Assembly: GCF_000452705.1 (NCBI RefSeq) | Contig: NZ_CP007014.1 | Span: 1,240,001 to 1,304,000 of the forward strand | Reading direction: 5' to 3' | DNA length: 64,000 nucleotides | Source of the DNA: Pseudomonas syringae CC1557 | GTDB lineage: Bacteria > Pseudomonadota > Gammaproteobacteria > Pseudomonadales > Pseudomonadaceae | Made by a program: the position numbers and the translations under genes | Part shown: positions 19,781 through 30,106 of the stretch, piece by piece | Layout: each line of letters opens with the position of its first letter | Numbering within the stretch: position 1 is the stretch's first letter | Notes under the pieces: generated by a model | Seen by the model: the letters and a program-made list of their open reading frames with translations, nothing else | The model's database searches: none | Told to the model about the DNA's origin: nothing

Positions 19781-21829
19781 TTACTTGATTCGCTGACCCG
19801 GCTTGGCGCCGCTGTCCGGACTGAGCAGGTAGATTTCCTCGCCGCCAGGACCTGCCGCCATGACCATGCCTTCCGAGATACCGAAACGCATTTTGCGCGG
19901 CTTGAGGTTGGCGATCATCATCGTCAAACGACCTTCCAGCTCGGCGGGGTTCGGGTAGGCACTCTTGATCCCGGAGAAGACATTACGCTGCTCGTCACCG
20001 ATATCCAGGGTCAGGCGCAACAGCTTGTCGGCACCTTCCACGTGTTCGGCCCTGAGAATCAGTGCCACACGCAGATCGACAGCAGCAAAGGTATCGAAAT
20101 CGATTTCCGCAGACAGCGGGTCCTTGGCCAGTTCGCCATTGCCGATTGGCGCGGCGGCAGTGTTGGTATCCGTGGCCGTCAGGTCTTCCTTGGATGCTGT
20201 GGCCATGGCCTCTACCTTGGCCGGGTCGATCCGCGTCATCAGTGCCGAAAACGGGTTGAGTTGATGATTGGCCAGCAAGGTCTTGTGATCATTCCAGGTC
20301 AGCGGCGCGACGTTGAGGAACTTCTCGGCGTCAGCGGCCAGATTCGGCAACACTGGTTTGAGGAAAATGACCAGTTGGCGGAACAGGTTGATGCCCAGTG
20401 CACACACTGCCTGGACCTCGTCCTGTTTGCCTTCCTGCTTGGCCAGTGCCCAGGGCGCTTTTTCTGCGATATAGGCATTGGCGCGGTCGGCCAGGGCCAT
20501 CGTCTCGCGCATGGCACGGGCGAAGTCGCGGGCTTCGTAGGCGTCGGCAATGCTCGGTGCGGCAGCCAGGAACGCGTCCGTCAGTTCAGGCGCGGCATTG
20601 GCCTCGACCATCACACCGGCATTGCCCTTGTGGATGAATCCGGCGCAACGGCTGGCAATGTTCACAACCTTGCCGATCAGGTCGGAGTTGACCTTCTGCA
20701 CGAAGTCTTCGAGATTCAGGTCCAGATCGTCTACGCCGCGGCCCAGTTTCGACGCGTAGTAGTAGCGCAGGTATTCCGGTGGCAAATGATCAAGATAAGT
20801 ACGTGCCTTGATGAAGGTACCGCGCGATTTCGACATCTTCTGGCCGTTGACGGTCAGGTAGCCATGGACATTGATGCCGGTCGGTTTGCGCAGGTCTGTG
20901 CCTTCCAGCATCGCAGGCCAGAACAGGGCGTGGAAGTTGACGATGTCCTTGCCGATGAAGTGGTACAGCTCGGTGGTCGCGTCTTTACCCCAATACGCGT
21001 CGAAGTCCAGGTCCGGACGACGCGCGCACAGGTTCTTGAAGCTGGCCATGTAGCCGATCGGCGCATCGAGCCAGACGTAGAAATATTTGCCTGGCTCGTC
21101 GGGAATTTCGAAACCGAAATACGGTGCATCGCGGGAGATGTCCCACTGCTGCAGGCCACTGTCGAGCCATTCGGCGATCTTGTTGGCCACTGCGTCCTGC
21201 AACGTGCCGCTACGCGTCCAGCTTTTCAGCATGGCATCGAAGGCTGGCAGGTCGAAGAAGAAGTGCTTCGAATCCTTGAGGACAGGCGTTGCACCGGAAA
21301 TCGCCGACTTGGGATCTTTCAGGTCGGTCGGTGCGTAGGTGGCACCGCATTTTTCGCAGTTATCACCATACTGGTCTTCAGCCGCACATTTCGGGCAGGT
21401 GCCCTTGATGAAGCGGTCGGCCAGGAACATTTTCTTTTCCGGGTCGAAATACTGGGTAACCGAACGTGTAGCGATATGGCCCGCATCGCGCAGGCGCGTG
21501 TAGATCATGCTCGACAGCTCGCGGTTTTCATCCGAGTGCGTCGAGTGGAAGTTATCGAAGTCCACCAGGAAATCGGCAAAGTCGGCGCTGTGCTCAGCCT
21601 TGACGTTGTCGATCAGTTGTTCCGGGGTGATGCCTTCCTTTTCGGCGCGCAGCATGACTGCCGAACCATGAGCGTCGTCCGCGCAGACATAAATGCATTG
21701 ATTGCCGCGGTGCTTCTGGAAACGCACCCACATGTCGGTCTGGATGTACTCGAGCATGTGGCCAAGGTGAATGGAACCATTGGCATAGGGCAGGGCGCTG
21801 GTAACGAGAATCTTGCGTGGCTCGGACAT
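19781..21829 (-). CDS. metG: Methionyl-tRNA synthetase
   Basis: A 682-residue class I synthetase of the long, dimeric type. The HIGH-like motif [13 protein letters not shown] is near residues 17-29 and the KMSKS loop in [10 protein letters not shown]. The zinc-binding Cys-rich knuckle ([18 protein letters not shown]) is intact. The C-terminal tRNA-binding (EMAP-like) domain begins near residue 575. No defects were seen. Confidence 0.98.
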   Translation of the reverse strand: MSEPRKILVTSALPYANGSIHLGHMLEYIQTDMWVRFQKHRGNQCIYVCADDAHGSAVMLRAEKEGITPEQLIDNVKAEHSADFADFLVDFDNFHSTHSDENRELSSMIYTRLRDAGHIATRSVTQYFDPEKKMFLADRFIKGTCPKCAAEDQYGDNCEKCGATYAPTDLKDPKSAISGATPVLKDSKHFFFDLPAFDAMLKSWTRSGTLQDAVANKIAEWLDSGLQQWDISRDAPYFGFEIPDEPGKYFYVWLDAPIGYMASFKNLCARRPDLDFDAYWGKDATTELYHFIGKDIVNFHALFWPAMLEGTDLRKPTGINVHGYLTVNGQKMSKSRGTFIKARTYLDHLPPEYLRYYYASKLGRGVDDLDLNLEDFVQKVNSDLIGKVVNIASRCAGFIHKGNAGVMVEANAAPELTDAFLAAAPSIADAYEARDFARAMRETMALADRANAYIAEKAPWALAKQEGKQDEVQAVCALGINLFRQLVIFLKPVLPNLAADAEKFLNVAPLTWNDHKTLLANHQLNPFSALMTRIDPAKVEAMATASKEDLTATDTNTAAAPIGNGELAKDPLSAEIDFDTFAAVDLRVALILRAEHVEGADKLLRLTLDIGDEQRNVFSGIKSAYPNPAELEGRLTMMIANLKPRKMRFGISEGMVMAAGPGGEEIYLLSPDSGAKPGQRIK

Positions 21830-22002
21830 GGGGCTCGGCTACTTGAAGTGAAACGGAGGTCGGTCACTATAAAGGTCTGAGCGATTTTTTTCACCCCGCG
21901 CGGCTGTGGGAATGCGCCTGAAGATGTGCCGAAATTATGTGGGCACCTGGCAGAACAGGTACGATAGCTGCCTGTTTTAGTCAGTCTTTTCGGAGTAAGC
22001 CC

Positions 22003-23097
22003 ATGAGCGCAGTCAATCGCGCAGCGGTGGAGACGATTCTTCGCCAGTACACCGACCCTTATCTGAATCAGGACCCGGTCAGCGCCGGTTGCGTCAGGTC
22101 CATCGACATTCAGGGTACGCACGTCAGTGTGCAGCTTGAGTTGGGTTACGCCGCTGATCTGTTCAGGAACGGCTGGGCGCAGGTCCTGAAAACCGCCCTC
22201 GAGAATCTGGACGGCGTGACGTCAGCCAGGGTGGATATAAACAGTGTGATCGTTGCGCACAAGGCGCAGAGCCAGATCCCCGGCCTGGCCAATGTGAAGA
22301 ATATTGTCGCCGTGGCTTCTGGCAAGGGGGGTGTGGGCAAATCCACAACGGCCGCCAATCTTGCACTGGCCTTGTCTCGTGAAGGCGCACGGGTCGGGAT
22401 TCTTGATGCGGATATCTATGGGCCGAGTCAGGGCGTGATGTTTGGTATCCCTGAGGGGACACGGCCGAAGATCAAGGATCAGAAATGGTTTGTGCCGATC
22501 GAGGCGCACGGCATCGACGTGATGTCGATGGCCTTTCTGACTGATGACAACACGCCGATGGTCTGGCGTGGGCCGATGGTGTCTGGCGCATTGCTGCAAC
22601 TGGTGACCCAGACTGCGTGGAATGACCTGGATTATCTGGTCATCGACATGCCACCCGGCACCGGGGACATTCAGCTGACGCTGGCGCAGAAGGTTCCGGT
22701 CGCCGGTGCGGTGATCGTCACCACGCCTCAGGACCTGGCGTTGCTGGATGCAAAAAAGGGCGTGGAGATGTTCCGCAAGGTCAATATTCCGGTATTGGGT
22801 GTCGTGGAAAACATGGCGGTGCATATCTGCTCGAATTGTGGGCATGCCGAACACCTGTTCGGTGAGGGCGGAGGCGAGAAGCTGGCGTCGCAGTACGATG
22901 TCGAGCTGCTGGCTTCACTGCCATTGTCGATGCTGATTCGCGAGCAGGCAGATGGCGGGAAGCCGACGGCGATTGCCGAGCCGGAAAGTCAGATTGCGAT
23001 GGTTTATCAGGAACTGGCGCGTCACGTCGGCGCACGTATCGTGTTGCAGGAAGCTGCCAGCCCGGCCATGCCGACCATTTCGGTCAGCGACGACTGA
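22003..23097 (+). CDS. apbC: Iron-sulfur cluster carrier protein ApbC/Mrp
   Basis: A 364-residue Mrp/NBP35-type P-loop ATPase that carries [4Fe-4S] clusters to apoproteins. The N-terminal MIP18-like domain (about residues 1-90) is followed by the deviant Walker A GKGGVGKST at about residues 107-115. The C-terminal CxxC is in HICSNCGHAEH. Start ATG at 22003 is preceded by GGAG; the frame extends upstream but without family similarity. It is divergent from metG. Confidence 0.95.
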   Translation: MSAVNRAAVETILRQYTDPYLNQDPVSAGCVRSIDIQGTHVSVQLELGYAADLFRNGWAQVLKTALENLDGVTSARVDINSVIVAHKAQSQIPGLANVKNIVAVASGKGGVGKSTTAANLALALSREGARVGILDADIYGPSQGVMFGIPEGTRPKIKDQKWFVPIEAHGIDVMSMAFLTDDNTPMVWRGPMVSGALLQLVTQTAWNDLDYLVIDMPPGTGDIQLTLAQKVPVAGAVIVTTPQDLALLDAKKGVEMFRKVNIPVLGVVENMAVHICSNCGHAEHLFGEGGGEKLASQYDVELLASLPLSMLIREQADGGKPTAIAEPESQIAMVYQELARHVGARIVLQEAASPAMPTISVSDD

Positions 23098-23192
23098 CTC
23101 TGTAGCGATGCTCTGGTGGGGGGGGGAGGTGGCGGTTCAGCCTTCCCTGATCAGGCTTGATGAATGGGCGAATGCTCAAACAGCAGGCAATA

Positions 23193-23222
23193 AAAAACCC
23201 CGCTTTTAAGGGCGGGGTTTTT
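23193..23222. terminator. Bidirectional terminator between apbC and the cold-shock gene
   Basis: AAAAACCCCGC pairs with GCGGGGTTTTT. It serves apbC on the plus strand and the cold-shock gene on the minus strand. Confidence 0.9.
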
Positions 23223-23239
23223 AAGCGAATCAGTACAAG

Positions 23240-23449
23240 TTAGATAACTTGAACTTCTTCAGCTTGCATGCCTTTCTGACCGCGGGTAGCGATGAAAGAA
23301 ACCTGTTGGCCTTCTTTCAGGCTTTTGAAGCCGTCGGATTGGATAGCTTTGAAGTGCACGAACAGGTCGTCACCGGATTGTGGAGTGATGAAGCCGAAGC
23401 CTTTTTCATCGTTGAACCACTTAACGGTACCAGTTTGGCGATTAGACAT
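23240..23449 (-). CDS. Cold-shock-domain protein
   Basis: A 69-residue CspA-type protein with both RNA-binding motifs, KGFGFITP and DLFVHF. It binds single-stranded RNA or DNA and acts as an RNA chaperone. Pseudomonas genomes carry several paralogues, so no letter is assigned. The upstream region (about 320 bases to dcd) may contain a cold-shock leader. Confidence 0.95.
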   Translation of the reverse strand: MSNRQTGTVKWFNDEKGFGFITPQSGDDLFVHFKAIQSDGFKSLKEGQQVSFIATRGQKGMQAEEVQVI

Positions 23450-23768
23450 AGTATATCTCCTTGGACAAAGTTAACTGCGGCGTAGGAAGAGCCCTGGCCG
23501 AGACTGAGTGCAAAGAGCTGGAAAATTCATGGAGATGGTTGGATCGAAATTCAACATCGTGTAGAGATTCTCAGTGACACAAGCAACACAGTGACGCCAC
23601 CTTAACCCTTTTTTTCGAACGTGCCAATGGTCTGTTGATGATTATTTCCATTCGCAGCAAATCGACGTGGCGCGCTACCCAAACTCTCTATCTGTTGCCT
23701 TTGAACCGTTGGCCCCACCCCGGTAAGATGCCGGATATCTTTTTTACCTCGCTATTCAGGACACCGCC
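23450..23768. other. Intergenic region between the cold-shock gene and dcd
   Basis: A divergent 319-base promoter region. It probably holds the 5' leader of the cold-shock gene (minus strand) and the dcd promoter. A T run at 23610-23617 lies in the middle. No gene was seen. Confidence 0.5.
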
Positions 23769-24335
23769 ATGAGCATCAAATCAGACAAGTGGATTCGCCG
23801 CATGGCGCAGGAACACGGGATGATCGAGCCTTTCGTCGAGCGTCAGGTACGTGGCGAAGGCGCCAACCGGGTGATCTCTTTCGGCGTGTCCAGCTACGGC
23901 TACGACGTGCGTTGCGCGGACGAATTCAAGGTGTTCACCAACATCAATTCGGCGACGGTCGACCCGAAAAATTTCGATGAAAAAAGTTTTGTCGATATCA
24001 AAAGTGACGTGTGCATCATCCCGCCGAACTCGTTCGCGCTGGCGCGCACCGTGGAATATTTCCGCATTCCACGTAATGTTCTGACTATCTGCCTGGGCAA
24101 AAGCACCTATGCGCGCTGCGGCATCATTGTCAACGTCACGCCGCTTGAACCGGAGTGGGAAGGCCATGTGACGCTGGAGTTCTCCAACACCACGACCTTG
24201 CCGGCCAAGATCTACGCCAACGAGGGTGTGGCGCAGATGCTGTTTCTCGAATCCGATGAGGAGTGCGAGGTTTCGTACAAGGACCGCGGCGGCAAGTACC
24301 AGGGCCAGCGTGGCGTCACCCTGCCACGCACTTGA
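23769..24335 (+). CDS. dcd: dCTP deaminase
   Basis: A 188-residue trimeric dCTP deaminase that makes dUTP for thymidylate synthesis. Conserved stretches [10 protein letters not shown] (about residues 112-121) and [18 protein letters not shown], including the catalytic Glu, are present. Start ATG at 23769. It is monocistronic and downstream of the cold-shock gene in divergent orientation. Confidence 0.97.
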   Translation: MSIKSDKWIRRMAQEHGMIEPFVERQVRGEGANRVISFGVSSYGYDVRCADEFKVFTNINSATVDPKNFDEKSFVDIKSDVCIIPPNSFALARTVEYFRIPRNVLTICLGKSTYARCGIIVNVTPLEPEWEGHVTLEFSNTTTLPAKIYANEGVAQMLFLESDEECEVSYKDRGGKYQGQRGVTLPRT

Positions 24336-24447
24336 TTTGCGAGTCAGGCGACTAGTGGAATTGAATTAATGCTCTATTTCGTACTCTATCTGCTCACACG
24401 CTTTCGCATAATCATGACGTGCGATGGCCTTTGATCTGGAGTGCCCT

Positions 24448-24669
24448 ATGAAGACTCATTTTAAAATCTCTGACCAGGTTCAATCTCCACTTAACGAGAT
24501 CGGTTTGCTGGCCTGGTCATTGATGGCTCATTCGGATCTTCTGCCGGAGCTCAATATGGTCGGTGGCGGAATTCCGGGTGATCCGGGCCCTGATACGCCG
24601 TACCCGGAGCCTACAGAGCCGGGCGGCCCTACAGTCCCGGACGAACCGCCGCCAGCACCGGTTGCCTGA
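24448..24669 (+). CDS. Small proline-rich peptide with double-glycine-like leader
   Basis: A 73-residue protein of unknown function. The N-terminal 41 residues have no signal peptide but end in ELNMVGGG, which fits the ELxx(I/V)xGG end of double-glycine leaders. The remaining 32 residues contain 13 prolines and 6 acidic residues and no basic residue. ATG 24448 has TGGAG eight bases upstream. A terminator follows. No peptidase-transporter or modification enzyme is adjacent. It could be a secreted peptide precursor or an unrelated proline-rich protein; the first is inferred only from the motif. Confidence 0.5.
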   Translation: MKTHFKISDQVQSPLNEIGLLAWSLMAHSDLLPELNMVGGGIPGDPGPDTPYPEPTEPGGPTVPDEPPPAPVA

Positions 24670-24682
24670 TTCGATTACGCCT

Positions 24683-24713
24683 GCCCGCTGGATCAGCGAG
24701 CGGGCGTTTTTCA
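24683..24713 (+). terminator. Terminator downstream of the proline-rich peptide gene
   Basis: GCCCGCT and AGCGGGC pair around a 9-base loop and are followed by GTTTTT. It lies 14 bases after the stop, so the gene is probably a single-gene transcript. Confidence 0.85.
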
Positions 24714-24741
24714 TTAGCGTGCGGCATCGGTGCGGCATCGG

Positions 24742-25398
24742 TCAGATGACTCGCCAGACGGCATCCCCGCCCGTCACATAGACCGAGCTGCCTTCCTCCG
24801 GCCTGATACGGAATCCTCCTGTGAATTCGCCGAAAGCCGGTAACAGGGTGATCCGCTTGCCGATGTAGAAGCATGCCAGACGCAAACTCTGCCGACCGCG
24901 TCCGTACAGGTGATAAACCGGGTGAACGTGCCCGGCCAGAACGTGAAACTCAGGATGCGGGTCAGGTTCGTGTTGTAGCGCAAACGGGCCCACGATCAGC
25001 GGCTCTGGTACCACCTCGATGTTCAGGTAAGCGGGCGGGTCGCCTGCGCGCTTGTCGTGATTGCCCCGGATCAGTGTGATGGGCAGCGTCGGGCGTCCTG
25101 CTCGCCAGTGTTCCAGCGCCGCCAGCGTGCCTGCGGCATGTGATTCTGGCGCATGCAGAAAATCTCCCAGAAAAATCAGGTGCTCAGTGGGGTACTCGTT
25201 CAGCAGGCTGTCCAGTCGGCGCAGATTCTCCTGAGTCGTGCCATGCGGCACCGGTTGCCCAAGCTTGCGGTAGGCCGCTGCCTTGCCAAAATGCGCGTCG
25301 GCGATCAGCAAGGCTCGTCTGGCGGGGTAGTAGATTGCCTTGTCGGCCAGCAACCACAGCTCTTCACCTGCCAGCGTCATGCTCAGGTAAGGCGTCAT
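24742..25398 (-). CDS. pdeM: Ligase-associated DNA damage response endonuclease PdeM
   Basis: A 218-residue calcineurin-like metallophosphoesterase. Metal motifs are visible: [10 protein letters not shown] (about residue 33), [16 protein letters not shown] and GHVHPVY. PdeM belongs with the ligase-associated helicase, exonuclease and DNA ligase, a repair set proposed for bacteria. Its start overlaps the end of the helicase gene by 4 bases. The other two members are 8 kb away on the same strand. Confidence 0.92.
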   Translation of the reverse strand: MTPYLSMTLAGEELWLLADKAIYYPARRALLIADAHFGKAAAYRKLGQPVPHGTTQENLRRLDSLLNEYPTEHLIFLGDFLHAPESHAAGTLAALEHWRAGRPTLPITLIRGNHDKRAGDPPAYLNIEVVPEPLIVGPFALQHEPDPHPEFHVLAGHVHPVYHLYGRGRQSLRLACFYIGKRITLLPAFGEFTGGFRIRPEEGSSVYVTGGDAVWRVI

Positions 25399-27887
25399 TG
25401 CTCATGCTCCGGGCCTGCTGCCTTCTCAAGATCGCGGACCATGCGGGCGATGCGATCGGCCAGTTTTTCCGAGCTGAGGCTTTCGCGAAAGCGCTCTACC
25501 AGTAACGGGAATGCCAGGGGCGTCGCGCGTTTTATCGCGTGCAGGTCCAGTCTGCGACTGTTGATCTGTCTCAAGGTCAGCTCAAGACGCTGCAGATCCA
25601 GCTCTTGGCGCAGCACCTCTTCCTGAGCCTGGGTCAGCAGCATGTTATCGGCGTCGTACTGTTTGAACACTTCGAAAAACAGCCCGCTCGAGGCCTGAAG
25701 CTGTCGGTTGCTCTTGGCCGCGCCGGGGTAGCCGGAAAATACCAGCCCGGAGATGCGGGCAATTTCCCGGAAGCGTCGCAGCGCCAGTTCACCTGCGTTG
25801 AGGCTGGCCATGATGTCGGCGAGCAGATCGGTTTCACTGAACAGCTCGGCATTCAAGGTTTCGACCCAGTCGATTTCGCTGGCGCTGAGCAGCTCCAGGC
25901 CATAGTCGTTGACCGCAATCGAGAAGGTCAGTGGCCGATCACGGCTGAGTCGCCATGCCAGCAGGCTGCCCAGCCCCAGATGCACATGACGTCCGGCAAA
26001 CGGATAGAGAAACAGGTGCCAGCCCTCGCGGGACTTGAGTGTTTCGACCAGCAATGTATCGCGCTGCGGCAGGGCAGACCACTGTTGCTGCACTTCCAGC
26101 AAGGGCTTGATGGCCTGCATTTCCGGGCTGTTGAATTCTCCCCGTGCGGCAGCATCGAATTTCTCGACCACCGCGTCCGCCAGTTCGCTGGACAGGGGCA
26201 TTCGCCCGCCATTCCAGCGTGGCACGGCAGCTTTTTTGCCGCTCGCGCGTTTGACGTACGCTGTCATGTTTTCGACGCGGACCAGCTCCAGCAGGCGTCC
26301 GCCGAACAGAAAGCCGTCGCCGGGCTTGAGCCGGGCGATAAAGCCTTCCTCGACGCTACCCAGCGAGCCGCCTCCACCGCCTTTTTTCCAGTATTTCAGG
26401 TTTACAGTGGCCTCACTGACGATCGTGCCGACCCCCATCCGATGGCGACGTGCCAGGCGTGCATCCGGCACCCGCCAGACGCCGTGTTCATCGGGCTCTG
26501 CGCGGCGGTAGTCGGGATAAGCGGTCAGCGAGTGGCCACCGTTGCGCACAAAAGCCAGTGCCCATTGCCATTGCTCGTCGCTGAGGTCGCGATAGGCCCA
26601 GGCGCTACGCACTTCGGTCAGCAGCTCGTCGGGCAGAAAACCGCCGCCCAGAGCCATGCTGACCAAGTGCTGGACCAGAACGTCCAACGGTTGGTGCGGC
26701 GATTCGCGTGGTTCGATCATGCGGGCGGCCACGGCGTCGTGTGCCGCTGCGGCTTCTACCAGCTCGAGGCTGTGGGTCGGCACCAGCGTCACGCGAGAAG
26801 GGCGGCCCGGCGCGTGTCCCGAACGTCCGGCGCGCTGCATGAGGCGGGCGACGCCTTTGGGCGAGCCAATTTGCAGTACACGTTCGACCGGCAGGAAATC
26901 CACGCCCAGGTCGAGGCTGGAGGTACACACCACGGCTTTCAGAGAACCCTCTTTCAGAGCACGCTCAACCCAATCGCGCACCTCGCGGGCCAGCGACCCA
27001 TGGTGCAGCGCAATCAGGCCGGCCCAGTCCGGGCGCGCTTCGAGCAGCGCCTGATACCAGATTTCCGATTGTGCCCGAGTGTTGGTGAACACCAGGCAAC
27101 TGGCGCTGCTTTCTACCTCTGCCACCACCTGCGGCAACATGCGCAGGCCCATATGCCCGGCCCACGGGAAGCGCTCGATGGAAGGCGGCAGGAGCGTATC
27201 CACTTGCAAGTCCTTGACGATCTTGCCTTGCACGGTCACACCGCCGTCGCCAATCAGTACCTGTTGTGCGTGCTGCTGATTGCCGAGTGTTGCGGAAATA
27301 CCCCACACAATCAGCTGCGGATTCCACTGGCGCAGACGAGCCAGCGCCAGTTGCAACTGCACGCCGCGCTTGTTGCCGATCAGTTCGTGCCACTCGTCCA
27401 CGACGACCATCTTCAGCGTCGACAAGGCGACCTGCGCATCGGCGCGGGTCAGCAGCAGGGTCAGACTCTCGGGTGTGGTGATCAGCGCAGACGGTAAACG
27501 ACGACCCTGACGTGCGCGCTCACTGCTGCTGGTATCGCCGGTGCGCAACCCTACTGACCACGGAATATCCAACTCGGCCAGCGGTGCTTCAAGGGCGCGG
27601 GCGGTATCGGCGGCCAGCGCACGCATCGGCGTGATCCACATGACACTCAGCGGTGCGGCGGGTGGTTTGCGTTTGCGGGGTTTGTCGTCGGCGGTCAGCG
27701 TATTGGCTTTGGCGAATTGATTGAGAGCGGCGAACCACACCGCGTAGGTCTTGCCCGAACCGGTACTGGCATGCAGCAACCCTGACTCACCCTTCTTCAC
27801 CGCTGCCCAGACGTCCTTCTGAAACGCGAACGGCTTCCAGCCTCGGGCGAGAAACCATCGTCGAGCGAAATCGGTGGGTCTGCTCAT
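25395..27887 (-). CDS. Ligase-associated DNA damage response DEXH-box helicase
   Basis: An 830-residue Lhr-family helicase. Motif [10 protein letters not shown] (about residues 39-47), DEXH box DEWH, the Lhr-core motif [10 protein letters not shown], and the large C-terminal Lhr-type domain are present. It unwinds DNA/RNA and acts with PdeM, which overlaps its stop by 4 bases. The ligase and exonuclease partners lie at 32.8-35.5 kb, separated by an ABC transporter operon. A 3' REP cluster and a 324-base gap separate it from the next gene. Confidence 0.93.
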   Translation of the reverse strand: MSRPTDFARRWFLARGWKPFAFQKDVWAAVKKGESGLLHASTGSGKTYAVWFAALNQFAKANTLTADDKPRKRKPPAAPLSVMWITPMRALAADTARALEAPLAELDIPWSVGLRTGDTSSSERARQGRRLPSALITTPESLTLLLTRADAQVALSTLKMVVVDEWHELIGNKRGVQLQLALARLRQWNPQLIVWGISATLGNQQHAQQVLIGDGGVTVQGKIVKDLQVDTLLPPSIERFPWAGHMGLRMLPQVVAEVESSASCLVFTNTRAQSEIWYQALLEARPDWAGLIALHHGSLAREVRDWVERALKEGSLKAVVCTSSLDLGVDFLPVERVLQIGSPKGVARLMQRAGRSGHAPGRPSRVTLVPTHSLELVEAAAAHDAVAARMIEPRESPHQPLDVLVQHLVSMALGGGFLPDELLTEVRSAWAYRDLSDEQWQWALAFVRNGGHSLTAYPDYRRAEPDEHGVWRVPDARLARRHRMGVGTIVSEATVNLKYWKKGGGGGSLGSVEEGFIARLKPGDGFLFGGRLLELVRVENMTAYVKRASGKKAAVPRWNGGRMPLSSELADAVVEKFDAAARGEFNSPEMQAIKPLLEVQQQWSALPQRDTLLVETLKSREGWHLFLYPFAGRHVHLGLGSLLAWRLSRDRPLTFSIAVNDYGLELLSASEIDWVETLNAELFSETDLLADIMASLNAGELALRRFREIARISGLVFSGYPGAAKSNRQLQASSGLFFEVFKQYDADNMLLTQAQEEVLRQELDLQRLELTLRQINSRRLDLHAIKRATPLAFPLLVERFRESLSSEKLADRIARMVRDLEKAAGPEHEQ

Positions 27888-28211
27888 CCGTTTGAGTAGG
27901 CTCTGAGGGGGTTAAGTCAGAGACAGCGGAGAAAGGGTAATAGTTTTAAATGGTTATGGGATTGATCGCTCGTAGATTCCGGGGAAACGAGATTCGACTC
28001 TTGGGCCGATGCGCAGCGCTCATCGTAAGACATAAATCTAACGGACTATCGTGCCGATGCTCCGCGTCGGCATGCAGTTCTGGACGCTCTGCGTCCTGGT
28101 TGTGACGCAGAGCGTCACGAAGTGCATTCCCACGCTGGAGCGTGGGGACGATAGTCGTGGATATTTCAGTCCCGGTTTCCAGGCATTTCCGGCTGTGGCA
28201 CAAAAAACGTG
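27888..28211. other. Intergenic region with REP cluster
   Basis: A 324-base gap between the basic amino-acid ATPase gene and the helicase gene. Its right half is filled by the multi-hairpin repeat at 28044-28156. The left part (27890-28040) is AT-rich, likely the helicase promoter. No gene. Confidence 0.6.
28044..28156. repeat. BIME-like element of four hairpins
   Basis: The element is bounded by GACTATCGT and its inverted copy ACGATAGTC. Inside are four stem-loops: GCCGATGC/GCGTCGGC (28053-28071), GGACGC-TCT-GCGTCC (28082-28096), GTGACGC-AGA-GCGTCAC (28102-28118) and CCCACGC-TGGA-GCGTGGG (28130-28147). It has the layout of two REP units in opposite orientation. Single units of the same family lie elsewhere in the window. 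Confidence 0.75.
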
Positions 28212-28976
28212 CTACTTCAGATTGCCACTCAAAAACTGCTGCAAACGCTCGCTCTTCGGGTTGTTAAGTACTTCGTCCGGGTGGCCGGATTCTTCGATCT
28301 GCCCTTGGTGCAAAAACACCACCTGGCTGGCAACCTTACGGGCGAAGCCCATCTCGTGGGTGACCAGAATCATGGTCCGGCCTTCTTCTGCCAGGCCCTG
28401 AATGACTTTCAGCACCTCACCGACCAGTTCCGGGTCGAGCGCCGAGGTCGGTTCGTCGAACAGCATGATTTCCGGTTCCATCGCCAGCGCCCGGGCAATC
28501 GCCACGCGCTGCTGCTGGCCGCCAGACAGAAACGCCGGGTACTGACCGGCGACCCGCTCTGGCAGGCCGACCTTTTCCAGGTATTTGCGCGCGCGGGCCT
28601 CGGCTTCGGCCTTGGGCACGCCGAGCACACGGCGCGGCGCCATGGTGATGTTTTCCAGCACGGTCATGTGCGCCCACAGATTGAAATGTTGAAACACCAT
28701 CGCCAGACGGGTACGTATACGTTGCAGCTCATCGGCGTCGGCCACGCGCATGCCGTCCTTGTCGCTGACCATGCGCACTTGCTTGCCGTCCAGGCTCATT
28801 GCGCCGTCGTTGGGCTGTTCGAGAAAGTTGATGCAGCGCAGGAACGTGCTCTTGCCCGAGCCGCTTGCGCCGATCAGGCAGATCACATCACCGCTGCTGG
28901 CCTTGAGCGATACGCCTTTGAGCACTTCGTTGTCGCCGTAGCTCTTGTGCAGGCCATCGATGGTCAGTTTGTACAT
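28212..28976 (-). CDS. aotP: Basic amino-acid ABC transporter ATP-binding protein, AotP/HisP-like
   Basis: A 254-residue ABC ATPase of the polar amino-acid class. It has Walker A GASGSGKST, the signature [16 protein letters not shown] and Walker B IMLFDEPTSALD. It is the last gene of a five-gene operon, reading from right to left: binding protein, two permeases, an aspartoacylase-family enzyme and this ATPase. That order matches the aotJQMOP arginine/ornithine operon of P. aeruginosa. The argR regulator that follows aotP in PAO1 is not present here. Substrate by family: Arg, Orn, Lys or His. Confidence 0.88.
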   Translation of the reverse strand: MYKLTIDGLHKSYGDNEVLKGVSLKASSGDVICLIGASGSGKSTFLRCINFLEQPNDGAMSLDGKQVRMVSDKDGMRVADADELQRIRTRLAMVFQHFNLWAHMTVLENITMAPRRVLGVPKAEAEARARKYLEKVGLPERVAGQYPAFLSGGQQQRVAIARALAMEPEIMLFDEPTSALDPELVGEVLKVIQGLAEEGRTMILVTHEMGFARKVASQVVFLHQGQIEESGHPDEVLNNPKSERLQQFLSGNLK

Positions 28977-28985
28977 GACAGGTCC

Positions 28986-30104
28986 TCAAGGAGAAAGTAG
29001 ATAGCCGCTGCGATAGGCCTGAGTGCCCGCGATATGAGCGATGACCATGCCCGCCGTGGCCATGCGGCGCAGCGAGCGTGCGTACAGCAGGCCGCCATTC
29101 AGGGCATGGATACAGGTCACGCTGTCGCTGATCGGGTCGATGACCTCGGCAATCAGTTGGCCGGCCTCGACGTATTCGCCGGGCATCGCGCAAAACACCA
29201 ACAGACCGCCGACCGGTGTCGCGACCGGTTCGACCGCAGCCAGCGGCGTGGCGGGGTAGAGCAATTCGGGAGGCGGCGACAGCTCGCCATCAATGAGACC
29301 GGCGTCGATCAGGTAATGAATGATCGCCTGGCAGTCGCGGCTGGCGAGGGCATGATTGACATCACCCTGGCCACGCAGCTCCAGGGTTACCGAAAAGCTG
29401 CCCATCGGTATCGGGAAGCGCTCGCCGAAGCGTTGCTGCAATTGCCACCAGACCAATGTGAAGCATTCATCGAACGACTGACCGCCAGAATCCGTTGCCA
29501 GCAGGCTCGCCTGCGCGCCCAGATAACGCGACAGCGTCTCGACTTTTGGCCATGCTTCAGGCGTGGTGTACAGGTGTTCGACCGACTCGAAGTCGCAGTG
29601 CAGGTCCAGCACCATGTCGGCATCGCAGGCCAGACGTTGCAGCGTCAAGCGTAGCGATTCCAGCTGAGTGGTTGCCGTTTGAGCATTCAGTGCCGCCAGC
29701 AGGCTTTCCCGCACCAGCGTGCGGTTTTGCTCGGCGTCGGCGGTCAGTCGTGTCTCGATAGCATCGCCGACTTGCGCGCCGAGGTCGCTGAACCGGCGAT
29801 TGAAGTTTTGCCCGCTCTCCAGTTCGTAGCGTCCCAGCGGCGTATCCATCAGGACCTGTTCCAAACCGATCGGGTTGGCGACCGGCACCACCACGATTTC
29901 GCCCAGCAGCCGCCCGGCACTTTCCAGTTCGGCCAAGCGCTGCTTCAAGCACCAGGCGACCAGCATCCCCGGCAGTTCGTCGGCGTGTAGCGACGCCTGA
30001 ATGTAGACTTTCCCCGCGCCGTCCTGCGGCCCGTAATGAAAGCTGTGAATGTGCCGGGCAGTGCCCGGCACAGGGGACAGCAAGTCGTGGGTGTTATGGC
30101 GCAT
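28986..30104 (-). CDS. Succinylglutamate desuccinylase/aspartoacylase-family protein in the transporter operon
   Basis: A 372-residue zinc carboxypeptidase-like protein. The zinc site HADELPG (about residues 41-47) and a second His in DLHCD (near residue 153) are present. It starts 2 bases after the stop of the second permease and is followed by the ATPase gene, so it is part of the operon (position of aotO). An earlier in-frame start would overlap the permease gene. It probably deacylates an imported or derived amino acid. Exact substrate unknown. Confidence 0.8.
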   Translation of the reverse strand: MRHNTHDLLSPVPGTARHIHSFHYGPQDGAGKVYIQASLHADELPGMLVAWCLKQRLAELESAGRLLGEIVVVPVANPIGLEQVLMDTPLGRYELESGQNFNRRFSDLGAQVGDAIETRLTADAEQNRTLVRESLLAALNAQTATTQLESLRLTLQRLACDADMVLDLHCDFESVEHLYTTPEAWPKVETLSRYLGAQASLLATDSGGQSFDECFTLVWWQLQQRFGERFPIPMGSFSVTLELRGQGDVNHALASRDCQAIIHYLIDAGLIDGELSPPPELLYPATPLAAVEPVATPVGGLLVFCAMPGEYVEAGQLIAEVIDPISDSVTCIHALNGGLLYARSLRRMATAGMVIAHIAGTQAYRSGYLLSP

Positions 30105-30106
30105 GA

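Noticed and set aside
19697-21880. 727-codon open frame on the plus strand opposite metG
   Set aside because: It is the antisense shadow of metG. It has no protein motif, and long antisense frames are common in GC-rich genes.
25539-27497. 652-codon open frame opposite the DEXH helicase
   Set aside because: It is a composition-driven shadow of a clearly coding gene that has all its helicase motifs on the other strand.
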